From contig CBDCZI010000020.1 of NCBI GenBank assembly GCA_965224495.1, positions 140,089-204,088 on the forward strand: a stretch of DNA of 64,000 nucleotides. Direction: 5' to 3'. Below are positions 1-8,868 of this stretch, piece by piece (position 1 is the first letter of the stretch; each line of letters starts with the position of its first letter). The translations under genes were made by a program, and so were the position numbers. The notes under the pieces were generated by a model. It made no database searches. It was given only the letters and a program-made list of their open reading frames with translations, and had not been told where the DNA came from. This DNA is from CBDCZI01 sp965224495. GTDB taxonomy: Bacteria > Bacteroidota > Bacteroidia > Cytophagales > JAAEPT01.

Positions 1-1
1 G

Positions 2-1336
2 GTTTTGGTTTTGATTTACACTTACAAACGCTACATGCGTAAAGTGAATACCCCATTAGAAAAATTAGTAGAAATTACGGAAGCCTTAGAACATGGTGAT
101 TTATCAAACAAATTAGAGTTTACTGAAAACACGCCTATCGGCCTGGCTTCTCGCTCAATCAACCGTATCGTTGATTACCAAAATGATCTGACAGAAAAAT
201 TTGAATTGTTAGGAGAGGGAGAGTTTTCTTTTGAGATAACAAAACACGGTAAAAATGACAAATTAAATACCTCACTTGAAAATATGAGAAAAAAGCTATC
301 TGAATTTTACGAATTAGATAGAAAAAAAGCACAACAGGCAAGCTGGGTCAACAAAGGAGAGACCTTGTTTTCAGAAATACTAAGAAAAAATACAGACGAT
401 ATAGATAAGCTGACAGATGTTTTAATCAAAGATATGGTTAAATATTTGGGAGCAAACCAAGGCTGTATTTATTTACTTGAAACAAATAAAAGAAAGCAAC
501 AAAAATTGGTATTAAAATCTACTTATGCATGGGAACGTAAGAAATACCAAGAAAAGGAAATTGAAATTGGTGAAGGTCTCATCGGTCAAGCGTTTATTGA
601 ACAAGAAACTATTTATTTGACTGACGTTCCAGATAGTTATGTCAATATCACTTCAGGATTAGGAGAGGCAAATCCTCGCTCTATTTTGATTGTACCGATG
701 AAATATAATGAGGAGATTTACGGAGTATTAGAAATTGCCTCATTTAAAGAATATGAAAATTTTGAATTGGCATTGGTTGATAAAATCGTCGAAGGTATTG
801 CTTCCGCCATCTCAACGGTAAGAAATAACCAACATACCCGTAACCTGCTTCAAGACTCTCAAATGCTGACAGAGCAAATGAAATCACAAGAAGAGGAACT
901 AAGACAAAACGCAGAAGAACTACAAGCAACACAAGAAAACATTAACCAACAGTTGGAGTTGATGGATTTTGAAAAGCAAAAAAACACAGCCGTTTTAGAA
1001 GCATGTATTGATGGCATTGTTACTTTTGATGAGCATGGTTTTATCGAGTTATTTAATGAAACAGCGGAAGCTATCTTTTCTACAGGAAAAGAGAATGCTT
1101 TGGGTCAACGTATCGGTAAGTTAATGCCTTTAGAAATTGTAAAGGAAGATAATAAACAAACGGTTAAGTTTAGAAAAGACGACGAATTAATAGACATCAG
1201 TAGCCGTACCGAAGTGACTATTCAAGATGTGGAAGGTAAAGACGTGAACATTTTAATTACACTTTCTGAAAACAATATTTCGGGTAAATATTTCTTCGCT
1301 GTATTCCTTCAAAAAAACGCTATTGAATTGTTTTAA
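2..1336 (+). CDS. HAMP-GAF-coiled coil-PAS sensory protein, 5' truncated
   Basis: The reading frame is open to the left edge, so the N-terminus (probably membrane segments and an extracellular sensor) is outside the window; the first possible internal start is TTG at 5. Counting from there, residues about 8-60 look like a HAMP linker, about 118-272 are a GAF domain (conserved G-E-G-L-I-G-Q-A-F segment and an IVPM segment), about 275-322 are a glutamine/glutamate-rich coiled coil, and about 325-440 are a PAS-like domain. There is no kinase, cyclase or phosphatase domain before the stop, so it probably signals through a partner. Such GAF/HAMP proteins are common in Bacteroidetes; the ligand cannot be told from sequence. 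Confidence 0.8.
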   Translation, partial: VLVLIYTYKRYMRKVNTPLEKLVEITEALEHGDLSNKLEFTENTPIGLASRSINRIVDYQNDLTEKFELLGEGEFSFEITKHGKNDKLNTSLENMRKKLSEFYELDRKKAQQASWVNKGETLFSEILRKNTDDIDKLTDVLIKDMVKYLGANQGCIYLLETNKRKQQKLVLKSTYAWERKKYQEKEIEIGEGLIGQAFIEQETIYLTDVPDSYVNITSGLGEANPRSILIVPMKYNEEIYGVLEIASFKEYENFELALVDKIVEGIASAISTVRNNQHTRNLLQDSQMLTEQMKSQEEELRQNAEELQATQENINQQLELMDFEKQKNTAVLEACIDGIVTFDEHGFIELFNETAEAIFSTGKENALGQRIGKLMPLEIVKEDNKQTVKFRKDDELIDISSRTEVTIQDVEGKDVNILITLSENNISGKYFFAVFLQKNAIELF

Positions 1337-1402
1337 ATTGTAGCTCAACAACGCTAAAAGAATAGCTACTTAAAAATGGTGGTATTGCCACGTTGATTTT
1401 TG

Positions 1403-1410
1403 TACCTTTG
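1403..1410 (+). promoter_or_regulatory. -7 promoter element TACCTTTG for the DEAD-box gene
   Basis: TACCTTTG matches the Bacteroidetes -7 consensus TAnnTTTG. It ends only four bases before the ATG at 1415, so transcription would begin at or next to the start codon, giving a leaderless or nearly leaderless mRNA. A TTG at 1385-1387 is a poor, closely spaced -33 candidate. Confidence 0.5.
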
Positions 1411-1414
1411 CAGT

Positions 1415-2731
1415 ATGGAGAATACGGTCATCGCAAAAGCGATAAAAAATTTAGGTTTTGAAAAAATAAATGAGATGCAAGAAGCGTCTCTACAAGCCAA
1501 TAGAGAAAATGCTGATGTCGTATTGGTTTCTCCGACAGGTTCGGGTAAAACAGTTGGTTTTTTATTACCTCTTCTTGAAAAGATAAAACCCGAACAAAAA
1601 GGTGTGCAGGCATTAATTATTTGTCCATCTAGAGAGTTGGCAATCCAGATTGAGCAAGTCTTCAAAAAAATGGGGACAGGCTATAAAATCAATTCTTGTT
1701 ACGGAGGGCATTCAATGAAAACTGAACGTAACAATCTATCGACACCACCCACCGTATTGGTTGGTACGCCAGGTCGATTGGCAGATCATATCACCAGAGA
1801 AAGTGTCGAATTACAGTTTGTCCATACACTTATTTTAGACGAGTTTGATAAAGCCTTAGAATTAGGTTTTAAAAGAGACATGGAAACAATTATTAACGAA
1901 TTGGCTTCTTTAGATAAAAGAATGTTGACTTCTGCGACCGAAGCATTAAAAATCCCCCCGTTTACAGGTGTCGTTGAGCATAAAAGATTAAATTTTTCTA
2001 AAGGTGTTATTCCTGAAAAACTGACGCTGAAAAAAGTGAAAGCCTTGGGGAAAGACAAATTGCAAAGTCTGTTTGAGTTGGTTTGTAAGTTTGGAAACGA
2101 GCCTACCTTGATTTTCTGTAACCACAGAGACGCTGTGGATAGAATTAGTGATTTGTTATGGGACCAAGGGTTGTTTCACGAGTCCTTTCACGGTGGATTA
2201 GAACAAGACGATAGGGAACGCGCTTTATTGAAATTCCGAAACGGAAGCCATCACATTTTGATTTGTACAGATTTGGCTTCTCGTGGTTTAGATATTCCAG
2301 AAATCAAGCACGTGATTCATTACCAATTGCCCTTGCAAGAACCTGCGTTTATCCATAGAAACGGACGTACTGCCCGAATGAACGCTGACGGAACGGCTTA
2401 TTTGGTCTTTGCAGAAAATGAAAAATACCCTGAGTATATTAAAGATAAAATAGGTGTAGAGCACTTGCCAGAAACGGTAGTTTTACCAAAAGAACCCAAA
2501 TGGACAACGCTTTATATTGGTGGTGGTAAAAAAGATAAAATCAATAAAATAGATATTGTTGGTTTGTTGATGAAAAAAGGAGGCTTAGGAAAAGATGATG
2601 TTGGACTGATTGAAGTGCAAGATTTTACTTCTTATGTTGCCGTAGATAAGTCAAAAATAGATGAACTACTCATTAAATTACGAGGAGAAAAAATTAAAAA
2701 GAAAAAAGTAAAGTTGGCAATATCGAAATAA
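1415..2731 (+). CDS. DEAD-box ATP-dependent RNA helicase, DbpA-like
   Basis: RNA helicase expected to remodel ribosomal or messenger RNA in the cytoplasm. The ATG at 1415 was chosen over an upstream in-frame TTG (1400) because the TTG lies inside the promoter element. Motifs in order: Q motif near residue 20, Walker A SPTGSGKT (K45), PSRELA, TPGRLADH, motif II DEFD (142-145, in place of DEAD), TSAT (172-175), TDLASRGLDIPE, and HRNGRTAR. The last ~70 residues resemble the DbpA RNA-binding domain, which in E. coli DbpA binds a 23S rRNA hairpin. DEFD keeps the two acidic catalytic residues. It is monocistronic and sits upstream of metK. Confidence 0.9.
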   Translation: MENTVIAKAIKNLGFEKINEMQEASLQANRENADVVLVSPTGSGKTVGFLLPLLEKIKPEQKGVQALIICPSRELAIQIEQVFKKMGTGYKINSCYGGHSMKTERNNLSTPPTVLVGTPGRLADHITRESVELQFVHTLILDEFDKALELGFKRDMETIINELASLDKRMLTSATEALKIPPFTGVVEHKRLNFSKGVIPEKLTLKKVKALGKDKLQSLFELVCKFGNEPTLIFCNHRDAVDRISDLLWDQGLFHESFHGGLEQDDRERALLKFRNGSHHILICTDLASRGLDIPEIKHVIHYQLPLQEPAFIHRNGRTARMNADGTAYLVFAENEKYPEYIKDKIGVEHLPETVVLPKEPKWTTLYIGGGKKDKINKIDIVGLLMKKGGLGKDDVGLIEVQDFTSYVAVDKSKIDELLIKLRGEKIKKKKVKLAISK

Positions 2732-2767
2732 AAGGTACTTGTCCTTTTTTATTTCTTTACATAAAAT

Positions 2768-2775
2768 TAACTTTG
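2768..2775 (+). promoter_or_regulatory. -7 promoter element TAACTTTG for metK
   Basis: TAACTTTG matches TAnnTTTG, about 60 bases upstream of the metK start. The nearest TTG (2739-2741) is 26 bases upstream, a little far for a -33 box. The predicted leader has two small hairpins: CTATC/GATAG (2781-2795) and AGGC/GCCT just before the start. Confidence 0.45.
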
Positions 2776-2836
2776 TCACTCTATCATTTAGATAGCAAAA
2801 CAGACGTAAACAGGCAATCGCCTTAAAATTATATTC

Positions 2837-4042
2837 ATGTCATATTTATTTACCTCAGAATCAGTATCAGAAGGGCATCCAGACAAAATAGCCGATCAAA
2901 TTTCGGATGCTGTTTTAGATGCGATGTTAACACAAGACCGTAATTCACGTGTAGCTTGTGAAACTTTGGTTACTACAGGCTTAGCAGTTGTTGCTGGTGA
3001 AGTGACAACTAAAGCGTATGTAGAGTTACAGGATATTGTTAGAAATACAATTAAAAAAATTGGCTACAACTCTTCGGATTACAAATTTGATGCAGAGTCA
3101 TGTGGTGTGTTAGGTTCGTTACACAGCCAATCACCAGATATTGCACAAGGAGTGGACGAAGGTGCAGGAGAGGATAAAGAACAAGGAGCAGGAGATCAGG
3201 GAATGATGTTTGGTTATGCAACCAACGAAACTCCCGAATTTATGCCTATGGCATTGGCATTTAGTCACCGTTTGGTAAAAGAAGCATCAACTATTCGTAA
3301 AAATGAAACGGAATTGATGCCTTATTTACGCCCTGATTGTAAGTCGCAAGTAACTATTGAGTACAGTGACGACCATAAGCCTTTGCGTGTAGATGCAGTG
3401 GTTTTATCGACACAACACGATGATTTTGATGAAGAAGGTAAAATGCTAGCAAAAATTCGTGAGGATGTACTTAAAAACATCATTCCACGTGCTATCCCCT
3501 CGGAATTGTTAGACGAAAACACAAAATACCATATCAACCCAACAGGGAAATTTGTTATCGGTGGTCCTCATGGAGATGCAGGATTGACAGGTCGTAAAAT
3601 TATTGTTGATACTTACGGAGGAAAAGGAGCACACGGAGGAGGAGCATTTTCAGGAAAAGACCCTTCAAAAGTGGATAGAAGTGCTGCTTATGCGACACGT
3701 CATATTGCTAAAAACTTAGTTGCAGCAGGTGTTGCTGACGAAATATTGGTGCAAGTAGCTTATGCTATTGGTGTCTCTGAACCTGTTTCGTTGACAGTCG
3801 AAACTTATGGTACTTCAAAAGTGAATATGTCTCATGGAGAAATCGCTACGAAAATCGCTGCTATTTTTGATATGAAACCAAAGGCATTGATTGATCGTTT
3901 AAAATTGAAAAACCCAATTTATTCGCCAACAGCAGCTTACGGACACATGGGAAGAGAGCCTTACACCAAAAACGGGTTGGATTTCTTTACATGGGAAAAA
4001 TTAGATTACCAAGACGAAGTTAAAAAAGCATTTAATCTATAA
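2837..4042 (+). CDS. metK: S-adenosylmethionine synthase
   Basis: Makes S-adenosylmethionine from methionine and ATP, feeding the methyltransferases in this window (RlmB, the class I enzyme at 59839). The N-terminal EGHPDKIADQISDAV motif, the central GAGDQGMMFGYA motif, GGPHGDAGLTGRK and the glycine-rich GGGAFSGKDPSKVDRS loop are all present, covering ATP, Mg/K and methionine binding. The 401 residues are slightly longer than the ~384 of E. coli because of insertions usual in Bacteroidetes. It has its own promoter and is followed by a structured RNA candidate and a bidirectional terminator. Confidence 0.98.
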   Translation: MSYLFTSESVSEGHPDKIADQISDAVLDAMLTQDRNSRVACETLVTTGLAVVAGEVTTKAYVELQDIVRNTIKKIGYNSSDYKFDAESCGVLGSLHSQSPDIAQGVDEGAGEDKEQGAGDQGMMFGYATNETPEFMPMALAFSHRLVKEASTIRKNETELMPYLRPDCKSQVTIEYSDDHKPLRVDAVVLSTQHDDFDEEGKMLAKIREDVLKNIIPRAIPSELLDENTKYHINPTGKFVIGGPHGDAGLTGRKIIVDTYGGKGAHGGGAFSGKDPSKVDRSAAYATRHIAKNLVAAGVADEILVQVAYAIGVSEPVSLTVETYGTSKVNMSHGEIATKIAAIFDMKPKALIDRLKLKNPIYSPTAAYGHMGREPYTKNGLDFFTWEKLDYQDEVKKAFNL

Positions 4043-4048
4043 GTCACT

Positions 4049-4221
4049 CGACCGAGAACGATTGTTAAATTCAACACTTAATAAAATCATGGCTTAAAAG
4101 GGATTTCAAAAGCAGGCCTCAACCCAATTTATTGGGTCTCTTCGGAGTTAACAGTGGAAGGTTGCGATTTTCTGGCGGTCAAATCCTGTTATATAGGGGT
4201 TTAACATCTCGGTCGTTTTTT
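4049..4221 (+). ncRNA. Structured RNA candidate downstream of metK (possibly 6S-like)
   Basis: This 173-nt stretch has no ORF but closes on itself. CGACCGAGA (4049-4057) pairs perfectly with TCTCGGTCG (4207-4215), and TGTTAAA (4063-4069) pairs with TTTAACA (4200-4206), leaving a 5-nt bulge on one side. Inside are a perfect ACCCAA/TTGGGT hairpin (4122-4137), a CTC/GAG hairpin with a cUUCGg tetraloop (4138-4147), and GGATTT (4101-4106) complementary to AAATCC (4181-4186). The 3' arm runs into six T residues (4216-4221), as in an intrinsic terminator. The long closing stem around an open middle recalls 6S RNA, and a 6S-type RNA is known in Flavobacteria, but I cannot confirm family membership. 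No TAnnTTTG promoter is visible just upstream, so it may be processed from the metK transcript. Confidence 0.5.
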
Positions 4222-4230
4222 CATCAAACT

Positions 4231-4265
4231 AAAGTCCAATTAGAATTATTCTAATTGGACTTTTT
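4231..4265. terminator. Bidirectional terminator between metK/ncRNA and the M90 peptidase gene
   Basis: Perfect 15-bp stem AAAGTCCAATTAGAA / TTCTAATTGGACTTT with a 3-nt loop (TTA), followed by T residues on the plus strand. It separates converging transcription units. Confidence 0.88.
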
Positions 4266-5028
4266 ATTTACTCACTCTTTTCGCTGGGTTTTGTCTTAGG
4301 ATATGGGTTAGGATTTTGTAAAGCTCAGGAACTTCTTTTTGAAATTGAACAGGCTTTTCAAAAAAATACTCAATACTTACGGCAAAAAACTCTTCGTTAT
4401 TTGTCGTGGCATAAGACCGAAGAAAGGTGTTTTTTCCTTGATGGATACGTCGTGTTTCTTTGGGGATTTCTTGTTGTAAGCGTTGTAAATAGTTTTTTGA
4501 TAAAAAGTTAAATTCCCCATTCTTGATGGTATTTTCAAGTTCTAGTGCGTGAGACATTTCGTGTAAGCCTACATTCAAACCATCGTGAGGTCGGGCATTT
4601 CCTTTTTTGAAATGTTCCCAAGATAAAACGATGACGCCTTTTTTATTTACTTCGCCAATATTGGTTGTACGAGTGGCTGATGAATAATATTTGGATGGGT
4701 AAATAATTATTTTATAAAAGTTTTTGAGGAAAACAGAAGGCAAACCAAAGGTGAGTTGAATGGCAGAGGAAGCGATTAAAACTTTCATTTCATCGGTCAA
4801 TGTTAAATTTTCACGGGTTTCAAATTGTTTATTGACGACAAAGCGTTTGACTCGACGGACAAAATGGGCTTGCTCGCTTTTGCTTAATAGTGTGAAATAA
4901 TGGAATTGACTCGTCAGTAATTGGGGTATGTTTACTTTAAATGTTTTTGGTAAGGTGGGCGTACTTCTTTTTTTGAATAGATAAAAACCAACGGTAAAAA
5001 GCAACAAGAGTAGAATAAGGTAAGGCAT
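4264..5028 (-). CDS. Zinc-dependent metallopeptidase, M90 (MtfA-like)
   Basis: Predicted membrane-anchored zinc peptidase of the MtfA/M90 family. I start it at the ATG at 5028 (254 residues); an upstream in-frame GTG (5061) would add 11 residues before the hydrophobic segment. Residues about 3-18 form one membrane helix. The HEMSH zinc-binding motif lies at about 156-160, and a glutamate-rich NNEEFF segment near 216 supplies the likely third ligand region. E. coli MtfA is cytosolic and linked to the Mlc/glucose PTS; here there is an anchor and no PTS gene nearby, so that role should not be carried over. Confidence 0.85.
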   Translation of the reverse strand: MPYLILLLLLFTVGFYLFKKRSTPTLPKTFKVNIPQLLTSQFHYFTLLSKSEQAHFVRRVKRFVVNKQFETRENLTLTDEMKVLIASSAIQLTFGLPSVFLKNFYKIIIYPSKYYSSATRTTNIGEVNKKGVIVLSWEHFKKGNARPHDGLNVGLHEMSHALELENTIKNGEFNFLSKNYLQRLQQEIPKETRRIHQGKNTFLRSYATTNNEEFFAVSIEYFFEKPVQFQKEVPELYKILTHILRQNPAKRVSK

Positions 5029-5080
5029 AGGTGTTGTTTTGTAAGGCTTAAAAATAAGCACTTAATTGGCGTTATACAAA

Positions 5081-5330
5081 CCGCATAAGGGATAGTCGAG
5101 AAAATCCTTTTGGCTCTTTGCTGTTTCTTTGGGTGATGAACTTTCCTCTAGTGAGAAGAAAAAATAAAAGTGCTAAAGTCACCGCCAAAAGATTGCAACA
5201 AATAGCCCGTCCCCGCTCTTGTTTCGGGCGTTTATTTTTGTTGTATTACCGTACTGTTTGCGAGGCACCAAAAAATCAGCCTGCTAAAAAGGGGGATGCC
5301 CTAATCATTTTAAAAGTAAGCTGATTTTTT
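5081..5330 (+). ncRNA. Dispersed structured-RNA repeat, copy A
   Basis: Most diverged of four copies. It keeps the GCATAaGGGATAG block (5084 on), AATCCTTTT, AAAAGATTG, ATAGCCCG and the closing GGGGGATGCCC block (5291-5301). Helix 1 is CTTTTGGC (5107-5114) with GCCAAAAG (5184-5191); helix 2 is GCCCG (5205-5209) with CGGGC (5225-5229). Both differ from the other copies by paired changes. AAAATCAGC (5272-5280) and GCTGATTTT (5320-5328), followed by T residues, could form a terminator at the 3' end. The short plus-strand ORF through it (5118-5324) has no support. It fills most of the gap between the M90 peptidase and secA. Confidence 0.6.
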
Positions 5331-5337
5331 TCACTAT

Positions 5338-5375
5338 TTAACAGTCTATTACTCTGTTAAAATCGAGTAATTTTG
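5338..5375 (+). promoter_or_regulatory. secA promoter region with an inverted repeat
   Basis: TAATTTTG (5368-5375) matches TAnnTTTG, about 45 bases before secA. Just upstream, where a -33 box would be, is the inverted repeat TTAACAG (5338-5344) / CTGTTAA (5354-5360), a possible operator. No TTG is visible at the usual distance. Confidence 0.45.
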
Positions 5376-5419
5376 TAAATTGCAATACTATAGACAGACT
5401 AAAATAGAATACCAAAAAT

Positions 5420-8400
5420 ATGTTATCAGTTTTTAATAAAGGATTAAAGAAAATCTTCGGAACAAAATCGGAGAAAGATGTCAAGTTACTTTTACCATAC
5501 ATTGACATTATCAATAAGGAATATAGCAAGTTAACGGCTATTTCGGATGATGCGTTGCGTGGGAGAACCAACGAATTGAAGAAAGATATTAACGATTCGT
5601 TGAAAACAATAGATGATGAAGTTGCTTCTTTAACAGCAAAAACGAAAGATATAAAAACTTCTGTTCAGGATAAAGAGGAATATTTTGAACAGATAGAAAA
5701 GTTGGAAGAAGACCGAAATGTGGCACTTGAAGAGGTGTTGCTAGAAATTTTACCTTCGGCTTTTGCGGTGATGAAGGAAACGGCTCGTCGTTTGACCGAA
5801 AACAAAGCTTTGGTGGTTACGGCTACTGCAAGAGATGAGGAATATGCGGCTCAGCACGAACATGTCACGATAGAAAATGGTCAGGCTTCTTGGGCAAATG
5901 AATGGACGGCAGCGGGAATTCCGATGACTTGGGAAATGGTTCATTATGATGTGCAGTTGATTGGTGGGATAGTTATTCACCAAGGGAAGATTGGTGAAAT
6001 GGCGACTGGAGAGGGAAAAACCTTGATGGCGACTTTACCGCTTTACTTAAATGCCTTGGCTCAACGTGGTGTGCATATTGTGACTGTCAATGATTATTTG
6101 GCAAAAAGGGATTCGGAATGGATGGCTCCTTTGTTTGAATTTCATGGGATTTCAGTGGATTGTATCGATAAATACCGTCCGCACATGCCCGAGAGAAAGG
6201 CTGCTTACGATGCTGATGTTACTTACGGTACAAATAACGAATATGGGTTTGACTATTTGAGAGACAATATGTCGCACGACCCAAGTGAATTGGTGCAAAG
6301 AAAACACCATTTTGCAATTGTAGATGAGGTGGATTCGGTGTTGATTGATGATGCACGAACGCCTTTGATTATCTCTGGACCGATACCTAAAGGTGATGAG
6401 CATGAGTTTTATGAATTGAAACCAAGGATTACGGCGCTGTATGATGTGCAACGTAAGTTGGTGCAAGATTTATTGAATGAAGCAAAAAAATTAATCAAAG
6501 AAGGTAACGAACAAGATGGTGGGTTGTCGTTGTTTAGAGCGTTTAGAGGTTTGCCGAAATACCGTCCGTTGATTAAGTATTTGGGGCAAGATGGTATGCG
6601 AAAGTTACTGACAAGTACAGAGAATATCTACTTGGCAGAAAACCAAAAGCTAATGCCTGAGGCTGATATGCCTTTGTTTTTTACGATTGATGAAAAAACG
6701 AATTCGGTTGATTTGACTGAAAAAGGTTTGGATTTGATTACCAAAGGTGGGGAGGATAAAAACTTCTTTATTTTACCTGATATCGCGATAGATATTGATG
6801 CTATCGAGAAAAACACTTCTATTTCGGATAGTGAAAGATTAGAGAAAAAAGAACAATTGATTACTGATTACACGTTAAAAACACAACGTATTCATACAGT
6901 AAATCAGTTATTAAAGGCCTACACGCTTTTTGAAAAAGACACTGAATATATTGTTACCGATAACAAAGTAAAGTTGGTCGATGAGCAAACAGGTCGTGTA
7001 ATGGACGGTCGTCGTTATTCTGATGGCTTGCACCAAGCGATAGAGGCAAAAGAAAATTGCCAAGTAGAAGATGCTACACAAACTTACGCATCGGTAACGT
7101 TACAAAATTTCTTTAGAATGTACCACAAATTGGCTGGTATGACGGGTACTGCGGAAACGGAGGCTGGTGAATTTTGGGAAATTTACAAATTGGATTGTGT
7201 AGTAATTCCTACCAACAGACCTATCCAAAGAGACGATGACGAAGATAAGGTTTACAAGACAGTTCGTGAAAAATTTAATGCGGTAATTGAAGAAACTATT
7301 GCATTGGTTGAAGCAAAACGTCCTGTATTGATTGGTACAACTTCGGTTGAGATTTCGGAGATTTTCAGTAGAATGTTGAAAATGAGAAATATCAAACACC
7401 AAGTACTGAATGCTAAACAACACGCCAAAGAGGCAGATGTAGTTGCTGCAGCAGGGCAGCCTGGGACAGTAACGATTGCAACAAATATGGCGGGTCGTGG
7501 TACAGATATTAAATTATCACCTGAATCTAAAGCAGCAGGAGGATTAGCTATTATTGGTACAGAAAGACATGATTCACGTCGTGTGGATAGACAATTAAGA
7601 GGTCGTGCGGGTCGTCAAGGAGATGTTGGTTCTTCTTTATTCTTTGTGAGTTTGGAAGATAACTTGATGCGTCTTTTTGGTTCGGATAGAATTGCTAAGG
7701 TGATGGATATGATGAAGCATCCTGAGGGTGAAGAGATTCAACACAAGATGATTTCTAAATCTATCGAAAGAGCGCAAAAGAAAGTTGAGGAAAATAACTT
7801 TGGTGTTCGTAAGCGTTTACTTGAGTATGATGATGTAATGAATGCCCAAAGAGAGGTGATTTACAAACGTCGTCGTAACGCACTTTATGGTGATAGATTA
7901 GATGTTGATTTGTTGCATAACTTGTATGAGTATTGCGAAGATTTGATAGGGACTGCGGTTGAGACTAAAAACTACCAATCATTTAACTTGAATGTACTTT
8001 CTTCTTTAGGTTTTGAAACCAAAATAAATGAAGAGGCTATTCAAGGAAATAAAGCTGACGTGTTAGCAGAAGATTTGTTTGATGAAGCAGTTGCTTATTA
8101 CCAAGAAAAATCTAAAGGTATCACTGAAAAAGTGATGAAAGTAATGCGTCATATTCACTTGACAAAAGGTGAAAATGTAGAGAATGTAGTTGTGCCATTT
8201 ACTGATGGTGTAAAAGAAATGCAGTTGACATTACCTCTTCAAGAGTTAATTGACACAGATGGAGCAAGTTTGATTCATACCTTACATAAATCTATTACAC
8301 TTTCTATTATTGATAATGCTTGGAAAGAGCATTTGAGAGAAATGGATGATTTGAAACAAGCCGTACAACAAAGTGCGTCTATCGAACAAAAAGATCCTTT

Positions 8401-8782
8401 ATTAATCTTTAAGGGCGAATCTTTCCAATTGTTTACACACATGATTGGCGAGTTGAACAAAGAAATTTCTTCGTTCTTGTTCAAAGCAGATATTCCTGTA
8501 CAAGAAGCATCAGATGTCAGAGCAGTCGCTAATGCTCCGCAACGTGTAGCCAACCAAAACCTGACAGAGGGTAGAGATGAGTTACAAAAAGCAATGGACG
8601 AAGCGGCAGGACAAGATACCCGTGAGGAACAAAAACAAGCACCTATCAAGTCGGATAAAGTTTTCGGAAGAAATGACCGTGTAAATGTTCGTTACGAAGA
8701 TGGTAAGGTTGTTGAGGGAGCAAAGTTTAAAAGTGTGGAGCAAGATATCTTGTCAAACAAATGTGTACTTATTGAAGACTAA
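5420..8782 (+). CDS. secA: Preprotein translocase motor ATPase SecA
   Basis: ATPase that drives unfolded preproteins through SecYEG. Walker A is MATGEGKT (GEGKT at about 197-201), the Walker B region is VDEVDSVLIDDARTPL, and the second nucleotide-binding fold has TNMAGRGTDI and LRGRAGRQGD. At 1120 residues it is longer than the ~900 of E. coli, with insertions normal for Bacteroidetes. The C-terminus ends in GRNDRVNVRYEDGK and lacks the CxCx8CC/CH zinc-binding SecB/lipid tail; this is usual in the class, so it is not a truncation. It substantially supports the T9SS, which needs Sec export of its substrates. Confidence 0.97.
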   Translation: MLSVFNKGLKKIFGTKSEKDVKLLLPYIDIINKEYSKLTAISDDALRGRTNELKKDINDSLKTIDDEVASLTAKTKDIKTSVQDKEEYFEQIEKLEEDRNVALEEVLLEILPSAFAVMKETARRLTENKALVVTATARDEEYAAQHEHVTIENGQASWANEWTAAGIPMTWEMVHYDVQLIGGIVIHQGKIGEMATGEGKTLMATLPLYLNALAQRGVHIVTVNDYLAKRDSEWMAPLFEFHGISVDCIDKYRPHMPERKAAYDADVTYGTNNEYGFDYLRDNMSHDPSELVQRKHHFAIVDEVDSVLIDDARTPLIISGPIPKGDEHEFYELKPRITALYDVQRKLVQDLLNEAKKLIKEGNEQDGGLSLFRAFRGLPKYRPLIKYLGQDGMRKLLTSTENIYLAENQKLMPEADMPLFFTIDEKTNSVDLTEKGLDLITKGGEDKNFFILPDIAIDIDAIEKNTSISDSERLEKKEQLITDYTLKTQRIHTVNQLLKAYTLFEKDTEYIVTDNKVKLVDEQTGRVMDGRRYSDGLHQAIEAKENCQVEDATQTYASVTLQNFFRMYHKLAGMTGTAETEAGEFWEIYKLDCVVIPTNRPIQRDDDEDKVYKTVREKFNAVIEETIALVEAKRPVLIGTTSVEISEIFSRMLKMRNIKHQVLNAKQHAKEADVVAAAGQPGTVTIATNMAGRGTDIKLSPESKAAGGLAIIGTERHDSRRVDRQLRGRAGRQGDVGSSLFFVSLEDNLMRLFGSDRIAKVMDMMKHPEGEEIQHKMISKSIERAQKKVEENNFGVRKRLLEYDDVMNAQREVIYKRRRNALYGDRLDVDLLHNLYEYCEDLIGTAVETKNYQSFNLNVLSSLGFETKINEEAIQGNKADVLAEDLFDEAVAYYQEKSKGITEKVMKVMRHIHLTKGENVENVVVPFTDGVKEMQLTLPLQELIDTDGASLIHTLHKSITLSIIDNAWKEHLREMDDLKQAVQQSASIEQKDPLLIFKGESFQLFTHMIGELNKEISSFLFKADIPVQEASDVRAVANAPQRVANQNLTEGRDELQKAMDEAAGQDTREEQKQAPIKSDKVFGRNDRVNVRYEDGKVVEGAKFKSVEQDILSNKCVLIED

Positions 8783-8806
8783 CATTCTTTACTTCTAAAC
8801 GTATGC

Positions 8807-8847
8807 TTAACTCTGTACAACTTATTTAATAAGTTGTACAGAGTTAA
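8807..8847. other. 41-nt near-perfect palindrome between secA and the SPOR gene
   Basis: TTAACTCTGTACAACTTATT (8807-8826) is the exact reverse complement of 8828-8847, with one central T. The hairpin would be very stable, but no T-run follows on either side, so it is not a classical intrinsic terminator. It may act as an mRNA 3'-end stabiliser or a protein-binding site. Confidence 0.7.
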
Positions 8848-8868
8848 TTAACAGAATAAAACATAGCT

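Noticed and set aside
2732..2836. SAM riboswitch before metK
   Set aside because: The leader predicted from the promoter is about 55 bases with only two small hairpins; none of the SAM-I or SAM-II conserved blocks is visible.
5118..5324. 68-codon ORF upstream of secA
   Set aside because: It runs through repeat copy A, has no recognisable protein features and covers the RNA helices.
8400..8782. SecA as C-terminally truncated because it lacks the zinc-binding tail
   Set aside because: Flavobacterial SecA proteins normally end this way; the reading frame closes properly before the palindrome.
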